Assembly: GCF_027359575.1 (NCBI RefSeq)
Contig: NZ_CP114784.1
Location: 1,363,819-1,427,818 of the forward strand
Direction of reading: 5' to 3'
Length of the DNA stretch: 64,000 bases
DNA from: Prochlorococcus marinus str. MIT 0917
GTDB lineage: Bacteria; Cyanobacteriota; Cyanobacteriia; PCC-6307; Cyanobiaceae
The notes beneath the pieces were generated by a model. The model was given only the letters and a program-made list of their open reading frames with translations. It was not told where the DNA came from and searched no databases. Below are positions 33,652-41,025 of the stretch, piece by piece. The first letter of the stretch is position 1. Each line of letters opens with the position of its first letter. A program made the translations under genes and the position numbers.

Positions 33652-35556
33652 TCACTTATTAAATATACTCTCCAGTTCAAAATTAACTCTCTCCAAAACC
33701 TCTTGCCAATTATTTCGCTCTTTTTGTCGGAATAATCTCATTGATGGGTACCAAAATGTATTTTCTCCTTGAAGTCCCCATATCCATCCTGGAACATAGT
33801 GAAGAAGTAACCAGGTAGATTTTCCCATCCCTCCAGCTAAATGAGCTATGGAAGTATCACTGGTAATGATTAAATCACAATTTTCAATAATGCCAGCAAT
33901 TTCAAGGAAATCCCATGTGTTATTAATTTGTGGTTGGCATTCAACAAACTTATTTTTAAATGAACAATGATCTAATTGCTCTGAACCAAATGCTTTTTGT
34001 AGTGATAGAAAATTGAAATTATTATTTCTAGCAATAGTAGAGAAAGTTTCTAAAGGTAGTGAGCGTCCCTTTAGAGCTTGCTTTTCGGCATTTGGATTTC
34101 CTTGCCAATTAATACCTATAATTGGTCTTCTTTCATTAGAAAGAATGTTTTCCCATTTTTTGACGAATTCAACAGATGGAAAAATATACGGATCATTAAT
34201 GATTGGATTGTCTGGTCTTACTTGTAAATATCGCGGTAAAGATAAGAGTGGAATCCATGTCCCTTCTGAAACTTTTATAGTTTGTTCAGGAGTTAATGGA
34301 TTTGTTTCAATGCCTGATGATTTAATTAAAGTATGTAGTTCTTCCTGAGCACAAAAAGAAACATCTAGACCTTGACTTCTTAGATAAGGAATATAACGCA
34401 TATATTGCAAAGTATCGCCTAAACCTCCTTCTCTAACGATTAATAACGAGCCATTTTTTTGTAATTTGTTACTTTTTAATTGTTCCAATTTTGAATTCGT
34501 GGGAGGAATAATAGGTTGCTTTGTTTTAAATCTAAACTCATAGTTATTTAGACCAGATTGATATTCTCCTCTTAAAAGTTGAAGCCAAGACAGGTTGAAA
34601 TAAGCATCGTAGTAATCAGGATTAAGTTCAATAGCTTTGCGTAGTGATAATTCAGCTTCTTGTAACTTGCCCAGATTTCTCAGAGTATTACCTAGGTTGT
34701 AATACGCCTCGGCGAGATCAGGATTAAGTTCAATAGCTTTGCGTAGTGATAATTCAGCTTCTTGTAATTTGCCAAGATCATCCAATATATTTCCTAGATT
34801 GGAATGTGCCTCTGCGAAATCAGGATTAAGTTCAATAGCTTTGCGTAGTGATAATTCAGCTTCTTGTAATTTGCCAAGATCATCCAATATATTTCCTAGA
34901 TTGGAATGTGCCTCTGCGAAATCAGGATTAAGTTCAATAGCTTTGCGAGTAGATAATTCAGCTTCTTGTAATTTGCCAAGATCGCTCAATATGATTCCGA
35001 GATTGTAATGTGCATCTGCGAAATCAGGATTAAGTACAATAGCTTTGCGTAGTGATAATTCAGCTTCTTGTAATTTGCCAAGATCTTTCAATATATTTCC
35101 CAGATTGGAATGAGCCATTGCGAAATCAGGATTAAGTACAATAGCTTTACGTAGTGATAATTCAGCTTCTTGTAATTTGCCAAGATCTTTCAATATATTT
35201 CCCAGATTGGAATGAGCCGTTGCGAAATCAGGATTAAGTTCAATAGCTTTGCGTAGTGATAATTCAGCTTCTTGTAATTTGCCAAGACTTGTTAATATGA
35301 CTCCATAATTAGTAAAAACTCTGTAATCTTTAAAACCCTGATTTATGAAATGTTGATAATATTTTGCTGCTTCTGCAATGTCCCCTTGAGTATGAAGTGT
35401 CAACGCTTGATTAATTATTTGTTCTTTAGAAGGTTGGCTTGCTGTATTAGCGGGAATAACAAAATTCTTTTTATTATTTGATAAAGCGAATGGAACTGGA
35501 AATGTTTTTACTTCATTGACCTTACTTTCTTTATCTTGTTTATTAGGATTATCCAC
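33652..35556 (-). CDS. TPR protein with C-terminal GT9/heptosyltransferase-like domain
   Basis: 634 aa, convergent with hldE-gmhB and only 32 bp away. VKTFPVPFAL segment, about eight TPRs (two adjacent 102-bp units near 34765-34966 are exact copies), and a cap AYFNLSWLQLLRGEYQSG that differs from the other GT9 members. The catalytic part from GLDVSFCAQEEL to NNWQEVLERV is identical in protein to 18432-20876, with the DTSIAHLAGGMG donor motif. The protein end then differs (NFELESIFNK). Its position beside the ADP-heptose genes is the best local hint that the GT9-type domains use heptose. Confidence 0.86.
   Translation of the reverse strand: MDNPNKQDKESKVNEVKTFPVPFALSNNKKNFVIPANTASQPSKEQIINQALTLHTQGDIAEAAKYYQHFINQGFKDYRVFTNYGVILTSLGKLQEAELSLRKAIELNPDFATAHSNLGNILKDLGKLQEAELSLRKAIVLNPDFAMAHSNLGNILKDLGKLQEAELSLRKAIVLNPDFADAHYNLGIILSDLGKLQEAELSTRKAIELNPDFAEAHSNLGNILDDLGKLQEAELSLRKAIELNPDFAEAHSNLGNILDDLGKLQEAELSLRKAIELNPDLAEAYYNLGNTLRNLGKLQEAELSLRKAIELNPDYYDAYFNLSWLQLLRGEYQSGLNNYEFRFKTKQPIIPPTNSKLEQLKSNKLQKNGSLLIVREGGLGDTLQYMRYIPYLRSQGLDVSFCAQEELHTLIKSSGIETNPLTPEQTIKVSEGTWIPLLSLPRYLQVRPDNPIINDPYIFPSVEFVKKWENILSNERRPIIGINWQGNPNAEKQALKGRSLPLETFSTIARNNNFNFLSLQKAFGSEQLDHCSFKNKFVECQPQINNTWDFLEIAGIIENCDLIITSDTSIAHLAGGMGKSTWLLLHYVPGWIWGLQGENTFWYPSMRLFRQKERNNWQEVLERVNFELESIFNK
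33686..34426. repeat. gene-conversion block, copy 2 of 2
   Basis: Nearly identical to 18472-19212 (one difference seen by eye), direct orientation, offset 15,214 bp. The boundaries fall inside coding sequence: one just after the GLGDT motif region, one at the last ten or so codons. Confidence 0.85.
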
Positions 35557-36046
35557 TTTTCTCTTTTATAATCTAAATCTTAATTATTTTACTACTCAGT
35601 CATATCTTTCTTCATTCTGTTTAATATCATTTTTCTATCTAGATAAGTAGTACAAGTGGATAAAATTATCAAACGGAAATATGATTTAGGTAATCTCTAA
35701 AACAATATCTTGAACCAAAAAATAAAGAATTCAATATGTCTACTATGCGTTGTATAAAGTTTTTAAGCAAGTCTTGAGTAAAAGTTTGATTAGAGAGGGA
35801 ATGACATGATAAGGAATGATTTGGTTTGAACTATTGATAGACCTTCTTCTGCCAATTCAAAATATCTTTGTGAACAACCCTAAAGTATAAATTTCTGATC
35901 AATTTTTCATGGGAGTAAGTTGCTGTATTTATAAATATTTCTTTCTCTTTTGGCTTTTTGATCATACTTTTCTCGCTAACCAATCCAATTAATGGCGAGA
36001 GCTCGACAAAGGCGTAATCATTTAAAGAAGATATAAATCACATCTA
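35557..36046. repeat. intergenic region at the right edge of the TPR island
   Basis: Upstream block of the last TPR gene (TTTTACTACTCAGTC; CAAACGGAAATATGATTTAGG), an 11-bp-period pair (35738-35759, GTCTACTATGC/GTTGTATAAAG), and a shortened GAACTATTGATAG element (about 35829). The last ~200 bp hold no repeat and should carry the promoter of the + strand gene at 36047. Confidence 0.5.
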
Positions 36047-36790
36047 ATGCCATTTGAAGTTACTTACAACGGGGATATTCAATACATTAAGGTTTTCTAC
36101 TCAACTGAAAAAACGAGAGCTGGAAAATACTATGGCGAGTTTTATAAGAAAATGGATTCACTCGCCAGTGACTTAAAACGCTTAAAACAGGAACTTGACG
36201 AAGATAGCGAAAAGGCAGCGAAGATTGCTAAAGATGCAGCCAATAAGGCACTTTCTGAGAGATTTGGTTCATTAAGATACATTATTGATGAGCGTCACTG
36301 GGACGAAGACATGGTCATCAGCAAGATTCTTGATGACAGAAAAGAGGAGATGTTGGTGTTAGCACAGAAGACTTTTAATAATGAAGTTCTTCTTGAAGAG
36401 GATGGTGTAGAGGAATATCAAATTCACTTGGAAGAAGGGGACATAGAAGTTGATGGTGAGAGAGTAGAGACTCCCATAATGGAGTTTTTTGATTCTGACG
36501 AATACTATAAATTTAATGAGGCAAAACTAGAAAAATTGGAAAAGCTGGATTGGTTTATTATTTGGTCGAGAACAGAGGCAGGCGAGTTTCAGACAGAGGG
36601 TAGATCTCATGAGGGTGATTTTGTATCGAAGGAATTAAACATGGAAAATTGCTTACTTACTTACAGAGGGTTACCCCTTGTTATTCCCTCCAATGGTACG
36701 GATATATTTAGTAATGAACTTGAGATTCATTTTGTAGATGAAACTAGGGTATCACTTGAAATGAATGACTTTAAATCGCATCTTCATTAA
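36047..36790 (+). CDS. hypothetical acidic protein (247 aa)
   Basis: Not recognised. Starts MPFEVTYNGDIQYIKV, with a long charged helix (about residues 30-80, possible coiled coil: SLASDLKRLKQELDEDSEKA) and an acidic middle (LLEEDGVEEYQIHLEEGD). There is no signal peptide or membrane helix. The C-terminal half looks beta-rich (LTYRGLPLVIPSNG). It stands alone on the + strand between the TPR island and a decayed channel locus. Confidence 0.7.
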   Translation: MPFEVTYNGDIQYIKVFYSTEKTRAGKYYGEFYKKMDSLASDLKRLKQELDEDSEKAAKIAKDAANKALSERFGSLRYIIDERHWDEDMVISKILDDRKEEMLVLAQKTFNNEVLLEEDGVEEYQIHLEEGDIEVDGERVETPIMEFFDSDEYYKFNEAKLEKLEKLDWFIIWSRTEAGEFQTEGRSHEGDFVSKELNMENCLLTYRGLPLVIPSNGTDIFSNELEIHFVDETRVSLEMNDFKSHLH

Positions 36791-36854
36791 TTAGATGTTT
36801 AACTAATTCTTAACGATCGCAAAGTATTTTTCTCTAAGTTTCGACTCCATTATC

Positions 36855-37250
36855 TCAATTTATTCGCCGTTTAATTATATTGAAAATTGGAAGAAGTGAA
36901 AAATTCAGGAAAGCATTGATAAATTTAATTATGCAATTCGATCAAAGAGTCAAGAATTACAAATTTCGATTTTTTATATAGCTTTACTTTTGTTGATCAT
37001 CATTCCTTTTATTTATGTTGCTGAATCTTCCATTCAACCAGAATTGTTAGGTTCAATACCAAGATGTCTGTGGTGGTCAAATACAACTATTAGTGCTGTT
37101 GGTTATGGAGATTAAATATCACTTACGGTTGTTGGAAAAACAATTGCATCGATAACCTCTCTTTTTGGTATTGTTGCAATTGCAATACCTATTGGAATAC
37201 TTGCATTGGGTTCATTGAATCAATCGGGGGTATAAGATAAAAATAAAAAT
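36855..37250 (+). pseudogene. decayed K+ channel, 3' half
   Basis: Closely follows the channel gene at 17189-17980 from its S4 segment (ILKIGRSEKF) to its C-terminus, but lacks the first three helices. A TAA follows the selectivity filter GYGD (GGAGATTAAATA against GGAGATTCGATA), and frame breaks come later. It is therefore non-functional. Confidence 0.88.
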
Positions 37251-37255
37251 TCTTA

Positions 37256-37397
37256 AAATTAAATAAAGGAAAATCTTTTAGTAAAGAATAAGCAATAGAT
37301 CCTATGGTCTCATTGAGTGCAATTGATATTAATTCTTGAGGGAAGTGGGAAAATTTTTATAACTCATTATCAAAGACTGAACTAGAATGCAATTGAA
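37256..37397 (+). pseudogene. decayed copy of the 56-aa channel-linked ORF
   Basis: Aligns with 17990-18157 (KGKSFSKE...AIDPMVSLSAIDINS) but has stops replacing the Glu before AID and the position after NS, and no intact start. It lies behind the decayed channel in the same order as the intact pair. Confidence 0.8.
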
Positions 37398-37442
37398 AGA
37401 TGAATTTCATAAAATAAAATCTCTTAGTTTATTGGAAAAAAA

Positions 37443-37814
37443 TTGAATATGCTAAATGAGGCTTGGTTGAAAGAACTCAATAAAAGAAATCTTGTGCTTC
37501 AAGGAGAAGATTCCTCCACATGGAACTTTGCAACAGTCACTGTATCTTCTTCGGTTTTAGACAAATTAAGTCAGGAAGAACAAGCGAAATTTCAAATGAC
37601 TGCATTCAAACGAGCAACTAATGAAATTGAGTATTGGTCAAGGGTTGAAGAAATTTGTGACTTTTTTGGTGTTGAAGACCCAGACCTGGCTGGAGAAATT
37701 TATGTGAGAAGGTTTAAAAATTTGAATTTAGATGAGGAGATTAAATGGCTAGATTTGAGAGATATTAGTGAAGATATACCTGAGGGCTTTGGAGTGAAAG
37801 TTGATTGGGGATAG
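37443..37814 (+). CDS. hypothetical protein (123 aa)
   Basis: Not recognised. A soluble, mixed alpha/beta, acidic protein. It begins MNMLNEAWLKELNKRNLVLQ, has a helical middle (SQEEQAKFQMTAFKRATNEIEYWSR shortened here) and ends in an acidic tail GFGVKVDWG. There is no signal peptide. A 28-codon ORF follows at 37829 with no further support. The context is a region of decayed duplicates. Confidence 0.65.
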   Translation: MNMLNEAWLKELNKRNLVLQGEDSSTWNFATVTVSSSVLDKLSQEEQAKFQMTAFKRATNEIEYWSRVEEICDFFGVEDPDLAGEIYVRRFKNLNLDEEIKWLDLRDISEDIPEGFGVKVDWG

Positions 37815-37906
37815 TAAAAAATAAGCAAATGCAGAAACAAGATATATTTGATAGGAAACGTTCTGAAGTTAAGAGAGTAAAGAAACTAATCACAGAAACT
37901 AAGGAT

Positions 37907-38305
37907 TCAATATGATTTCATAAAACCACAAACCTGATCGATCACACCCAAAATTAATTCATCTCCATTGGCATCTTTCCACTCTGAATCCTTATTTTTG
38001 AATTCATTAAATTCCTTTGCACCTACTGCAATATCTATGAAGGATTTTTCTGAACAGTTGATATTCATAGTATACAGAATGTCTTGAGTGATTTCAGTAG
38101 TACTTGTAGGAATAAATTTGCTTAACACTCTTATAAATCCAGCTTGATTTTTTTGAACGCTGTTCTTATCCCATAACTGCTCTCCATATTGACTCTTTGG
38201 AACTGCAATCCATTCGTGCGATCGAGCATATATTTTTGGTGGATAGAAAATAATTAGAAGTGCTAAACAACTAAGACAAATACTTCTAATGGTTTTGAGG
38301 TTCAT
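37907..38305 (-). CDS. secreted hypothetical protein, surface-adhesin E-like
   Basis: 132 aa with a clear signal peptide (basic start, hydrophobic core LSCLALLIIFYPP, probable cleavage after IYARS). The mature part has EWIAVPKSQYGEQLWDKNSV, a strand with RVLSKF, and an NINCSEKSF motif, with a second Cys near the end. This W...YDxxS...NCxxK pattern resembles the small surface-adhesin protein E domain, found in exported bacterial proteins. The function is unknown and the domain match is by eye. Confidence 0.65.
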   Translation of the reverse strand: MNLKTIRSICLSCLALLIIFYPPKIYARSHEWIAVPKSQYGEQLWDKNSVQKNQAGFIRVLSKFIPTSTTEITQDILYTMNINCSEKSFIDIAVGAKEFNEFKNKDSEWKDANGDELILGVIDQVCGFMKSY

Positions 38306-38406
38306 TGGATCATAAAAATTATGGTTGTTATTATCGGAAAATTGATAGCGCTACGACATCAGTACTTCAATTTTATAAAAATAATGCTCTTAGGGAGAAG
38401 ATCGCA

Positions 38407-38580
38407 ATGATATTCAAATCACATAAAGGAAAATCCTTTACCAAAAATGAAGCAATAGATCTAATAGTTTCATTTAGTGCAACTGACGCAAATTCAGACA
38501 AGAAGTGAAGAGGTTTCAACAACTCTTAAAAGCAGAGAGCATTGCATGGTGAGTGTGACGATTACTAGAAACCGTAGATA
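38407..38580 (+). pseudogene. third copy of the 56-aa channel-linked ORF, truncated
   Basis: The first 33 codons match 17987-18157 (MIFKSHKGKSFTKNEAIDLI). A TGG-to-TGA change (38506-38508) then stops the frame, after which homologous bases continue (AGAGGTTTCAACAACTCTTAAAAGCAGA). An open frame extends upstream to 38305 but overlaps the opposite gene and has no support. Confidence 0.75.
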
Positions 38581-38585
38581 AATAA

Positions 38586-38617
38586 AAAATGGGGTTTAGA
38601 CTTTTGCACCCCATTTT
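38586..38617. terminator. Rho-independent terminator (bidirectional)
   Basis: Nine-bp stem AAAATGGGG/CCCCATTTT (38586-38594 with 38609-38617), with A and T runs on both sides. It lies just downstream of the - strand gene at 38666-38905. Confidence 0.75.
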
Positions 38618-38665
38618 CTAATTAATTGATTAGTGGAATATTCCTAATTCTTTGTTTACTGAAAA

Positions 38666-38905
38666 TTATTTACCACCATTGCAAAAGCGAACTGCATCTG
38701 AAGAGCTCTTGCCAGTCGCTTGAACTTCTTCAACACATTCATTGAAAACTTTTGATTCTTGTTTAACAGAACAAAAACTAAGAGCGATTGCAGCAAGAGC
38801 CACAGCCGAAACTACATTAGAACCTAGTTGAACAATGCCATAAGCAAACATCGCTTTGCTTTTCCCACTGCATTTCTTTTGGCTTGCCTTGTTGTCTTCA
38901 GTCAT
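38666..38905 (-). CDS. small hypothetical protein with one membrane helix (79 aa)
   Basis: A charged N-terminus (MTEDNKASQKKCSGKSK) is followed by a hydrophobic helix (about residues 22-46, GSNVVSAVALAAIALSFC) and a short tail with a Cys pair (NECVEEVQ...VRFCNGG) that could form a disulfide outside the membrane. No known family. It has its own terminator downstream (38586-38617). Confidence 0.65.
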   Translation of the reverse strand: MTEDNKASQKKCSGKSKAMFAYGIVQLGSNVVSAVALAAIALSFCSVKQESKVFNECVEEVQATGKSSSDAVRFCNGGK

Positions 38906-39020
38906 TAGTAGTTTGTTAATTCTATAAGTTAATTGATTATTTGTTCAATTGAATTATAAATTGTAGAGAATACCGTTCTGATTGCTTTTTTAGGATCTTT
39001 TCTAAATAAAAAAATAATTA

Positions 39021-39115
39021 CAAAAAAGCCGCCTAGTTTAGAACTTGGCGGCTTTTTTGGAGATCAGGCGCAAGTGTTTCCTTGTTTCCACTGCGGAGGA
39101 TCCCAACTCCTCACA
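39021..39115 (-). ncRNA. Yfr2-family small RNA, second copy
   Basis: Same features as the RNA at 826-920: two GGAAACA motifs in one hairpin, closing stem GGGATC/GATCTC (kept by a G-U pair where the other copy has GAGATC), and a strong terminator (39022-39033 with 39047-39058) with T6. The loop segment of about 30 nt is identical in the two copies while the terminator stem differs, so structure rather than sequence is conserved there. Confidence 0.75.
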
Positions 39116-39203
39116 TAGATATAATTACGCATCTGATGGGAAACTCAAGTAAGAGCAGGTGAGTTGAGTAACTGTCACATGTGACAATTCGAAAATCAGT
39201 CAT

Positions 39204-39277
39204 TAAAAAAACACCCTGCTTGCAAGAAGTTGGGTGCTTTTTTTAACAGAACGATTGTGTGAGGAGTTGTCCTGTTG
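39204..39277 (-). ncRNA. small RNA carrying the Yfr1 motif, second copy
   Basis: AACAGGAC/GTTCTGTT stem (39269-39276 with 39245-39252) presenting ACTCCTCACAC (complement at 39257-39267), then a CACCC/GGGTG terminator (39212-39236) with T7. The stem differs from copy 1 by a G-U pair and the loop motif is unchanged. It lies upstream of the Yfr2-type RNA, as at the left end. Confidence 0.6.
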
Positions 39278-39372
39278 GTTTATTTTTACTCCCATAATGA
39301 CTTTTTGTCACTATTAAAAAACAAAATGACTTAGATCATCAGGCTGAATTGATTTGTAGCCTGTAAGACTAC

Positions 39373-39690
39373 TTAGTCTTCAGCATTCTCAAATTGTTTT
39401 GCTAATCTAAAACCTTTTCTCAGAATTAAATATATTCCATATAAACCAGCAATTAACGGAAGAACTATTAGAGGATTTGGACTGTAGCTGGAATAATCTT
39501 TGATACCATCAACATATTCGACACCTGAGCATTTCAAGTATAGAAAACTTGTGAAAATAATTCCCCAGCCAATGATTGATAGAATTCCTCCTTTTTTGTC
39601 ACCTTCATAAAATCTATCTAAACCCCATCCCCAACCAATAGCAAGGATTACTCCTCTCGTGATAGCATTCTTTTCTTGCTTACGAAGCAT
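39373..39690 (-). CDS. TM2-domain membrane protein (105 aa)
   Basis: Two hydrophobic segments separated by GWGWGLDRFYEGDKKGG, the G-x-D-R-F-Y-x-G signature of TM2-domain proteins, plus a third helix near residues 72-90 (LIVLPLIAGLYGIYLIL). The role in bacteria is unclear; the fold sits in the cytoplasmic membrane. A perfect palindrome lies 14 bp upstream of the ATG, so it may be under control of a dimeric repressor. Confidence 0.75.
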   Translation of the reverse strand: MLRKQEKNAITRGVILAIGWGWGLDRFYEGDKKGGILSIIGWGIIFTSFLYLKCSGVEYVDGIKDYSSYSPNPLIVLPLIAGLYGIYLILRKGFRLAKQFENAED

Positions 39691-39703
39691 TGCTTTTCTT
39701 TAG

Positions 39704-39724
39704 TTATGTTCAGGATGAACATAA
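39704..39724. promoter_or_regulatory. palindromic operator candidate
   Basis: TTATGTTCA-GGA-TGAACATAA, a perfect 9-bp inverted repeat with a 3-bp centre, 13-33 bp upstream of the TM2-protein start. It could be a repressor site or a 5'-UTR hairpin. The rest of the 310-bp gap to 40001 shows only AT-rich sequence and a start-region GGGTGGGGGTGG run. Confidence 0.45.
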
Positions 39725-40000
39725 CCGAATAATTGTTTTTTTGCATGAATTGATTAAAGAAGATACTTGTCTCTGTAAAAAATTTGATATGGCTTTTAGA
39801 GTACATTTTAATTAAATCAAGCGATAGACTTTCAACTCAAAATAAAAAAGTAGAGAATTAGAAAGAGATTTTCCAAAATTAATTCTATCTTCACCTTTCA
39901 AGTGAGAACAATTTAGATATTGCTAAATTGAGTAATCTTATTGGGTGGGGGTGGTGCACTTCAATAAAAAAAGATAACTTAGTTCAATAGCTGATTACTT

Positions 40001-40612
40001 TTGACAGTTGCACAACAAACTGATGCGCATTTAAGCAGACGGCTCCAGAAAGATAGTATTACTATCTCAGGGAAGGTAATTTATATTAATCCTTTTCTAT
40101 ATTGGCGACGCTTTGACAACAATACTGATAGATGGTTAAGAGAGCCTGGCCAGTTAGGAGAGGAGCAGATCAATCTTAATAGAGCTCGTTTTTATCCTGA
40201 AGTTGATTGGAATTTTCTCAAAGACGAAGAGCGTATTATTAAAGACGCCGCAGTTGAAATGTTTTTAAAAACACTTGAATTAATAGGTACTTTTCACCCT
40301 CATCTTACTGCAGGACAATTGTTAGAAGTGGAGAGAAAAATGGCAGTAACTAAAAAAAAGTCTTTTGAACGTTGGGTAGAAAAATCTTTTAGAAAAAAAA
40401 TTAATCAAGCTTCAAAAGAGCGTAATAGGTTTGCTAGAGAACGTTTTATAAGAGGTTGGAGAGAATGGTTAACTCTGGAAACTACCCATCAAGCTTTTCT
40501 TCCACTTGCAGCAGTAATTGTAATGTCAATCTTTGCTGGTTGGTCCATAGGTATATCTAATAATAGTTGTACGCCTTACTTCCCTACGTCAGAATCAGGT
40601 ATTCTTAAGTAG
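40001..40612 (+). CDS. conserved hypothetical protein with C-terminal membrane helix (203 aa)
   Basis: TTG start (MTVAQQTDAH). A soluble, basic N-terminal part (WRRFDNNTDRWL, KAVERKM-like helices, several Arg/Lys clusters) and one membrane helix (about residues 166-186, AFLPLAAVIVMSIFAGWSIGI). No named family was recognised. It begins the core-genome block and is followed by a 124-aa gene and mrdA in the same direction with short gaps, so an operon with cell-wall synthesis is likely. Confidence 0.75.
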   Translation: MTVAQQTDAHLSRRLQKDSITISGKVIYINPFLYWRRFDNNTDRWLREPGQLGEEQINLNRARFYPEVDWNFLKDEERIIKDAAVEMFLKTLELIGTFHPHLTAGQLLEVERKMAVTKKKSFERWVEKSFRKKINQASKERNRFARERFIRGWREWLTLETTHQAFLPLAAVIVMSIFAGWSIGISNNSCTPYFPTSESGILK

Positions 40613-40628
40613 CATTTATAAGGCCATT

Positions 40629-41003
40629 ATGGCTAAAGATCAATTAAGGGATTTTCATTTATTTGCAATGGAGTCTGCTTTGCCATTGGGTATGGGTATT
40701 TTAAAAAATGCTAAAAATGGTGGACTCCAAAAAATAATGCATGTATTCAAATCAAAAGATCCATTTTCAGAATTCCAGGTTGATGGCGAAACCTCTGCAA
40801 AAACATTTAGGGATAAGATTGATCAATGGATTCCTGGCTTAGGTTATCCAGTTGTTTCAGTTGATGTAACTGTTGAACAGAATTATCCTGACCACGAAAT
40901 AAATGATCAAGAGTCATTAGTGTCAACCTTAAATAGAATTGATACTGAACTAGATCAATTAAGACGTTTGATTGATAATGACTCATTAAAGATAGATGAT
41001 TAA
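40629..41003 (+). CDS. conserved hypothetical protein (124 aa)
   Basis: A soluble protein, 16 nt after the previous gene and 22 nt before mrdA. Begins with helices (DFHLFAMESALPLGMGIL), has a GLGYPVVSVDV beta stretch near residues 74-84 and ends with an acidic helix (RIDTELDQLRRLIDND). No domain recognised. Its placement suggests co-expression with the penicillin-binding protein. Confidence 0.7.
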   Translation: MAKDQLRDFHLFAMESALPLGMGILKNAKNGGLQKIMHVFKSKDPFSEFQVDGETSAKTFRDKIDQWIPGLGYPVVSVDVTVEQNYPDHEINDQESLVSTLNRIDTELDQLRRLIDNDSLKIDD

Positions 41004-41025
41004 TAAATATTCATGATTTTTAGAG

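Noticed and set aside
18799-34348. Two identical 111-aa + strand ORFs (18799-19134 and 34013-34348)
   Set aside because: They lie antisense within the duplicated GT9 block, so identity is explained by that duplication and does not show a gene.
37829-37915. 28-codon + strand ORF
   Set aside because: Short, Lys-rich, overlaps the opposite gene's end and has no relative in the window.
2000-40000. Expectation of a tRNA gene or integrase marking the TPR island as a classical integrated element
   Set aside because: No tRNA-like cloverleaf and no recombinase or transposase motif was found in the window; the island borders are better marked by the small-RNA repeats.
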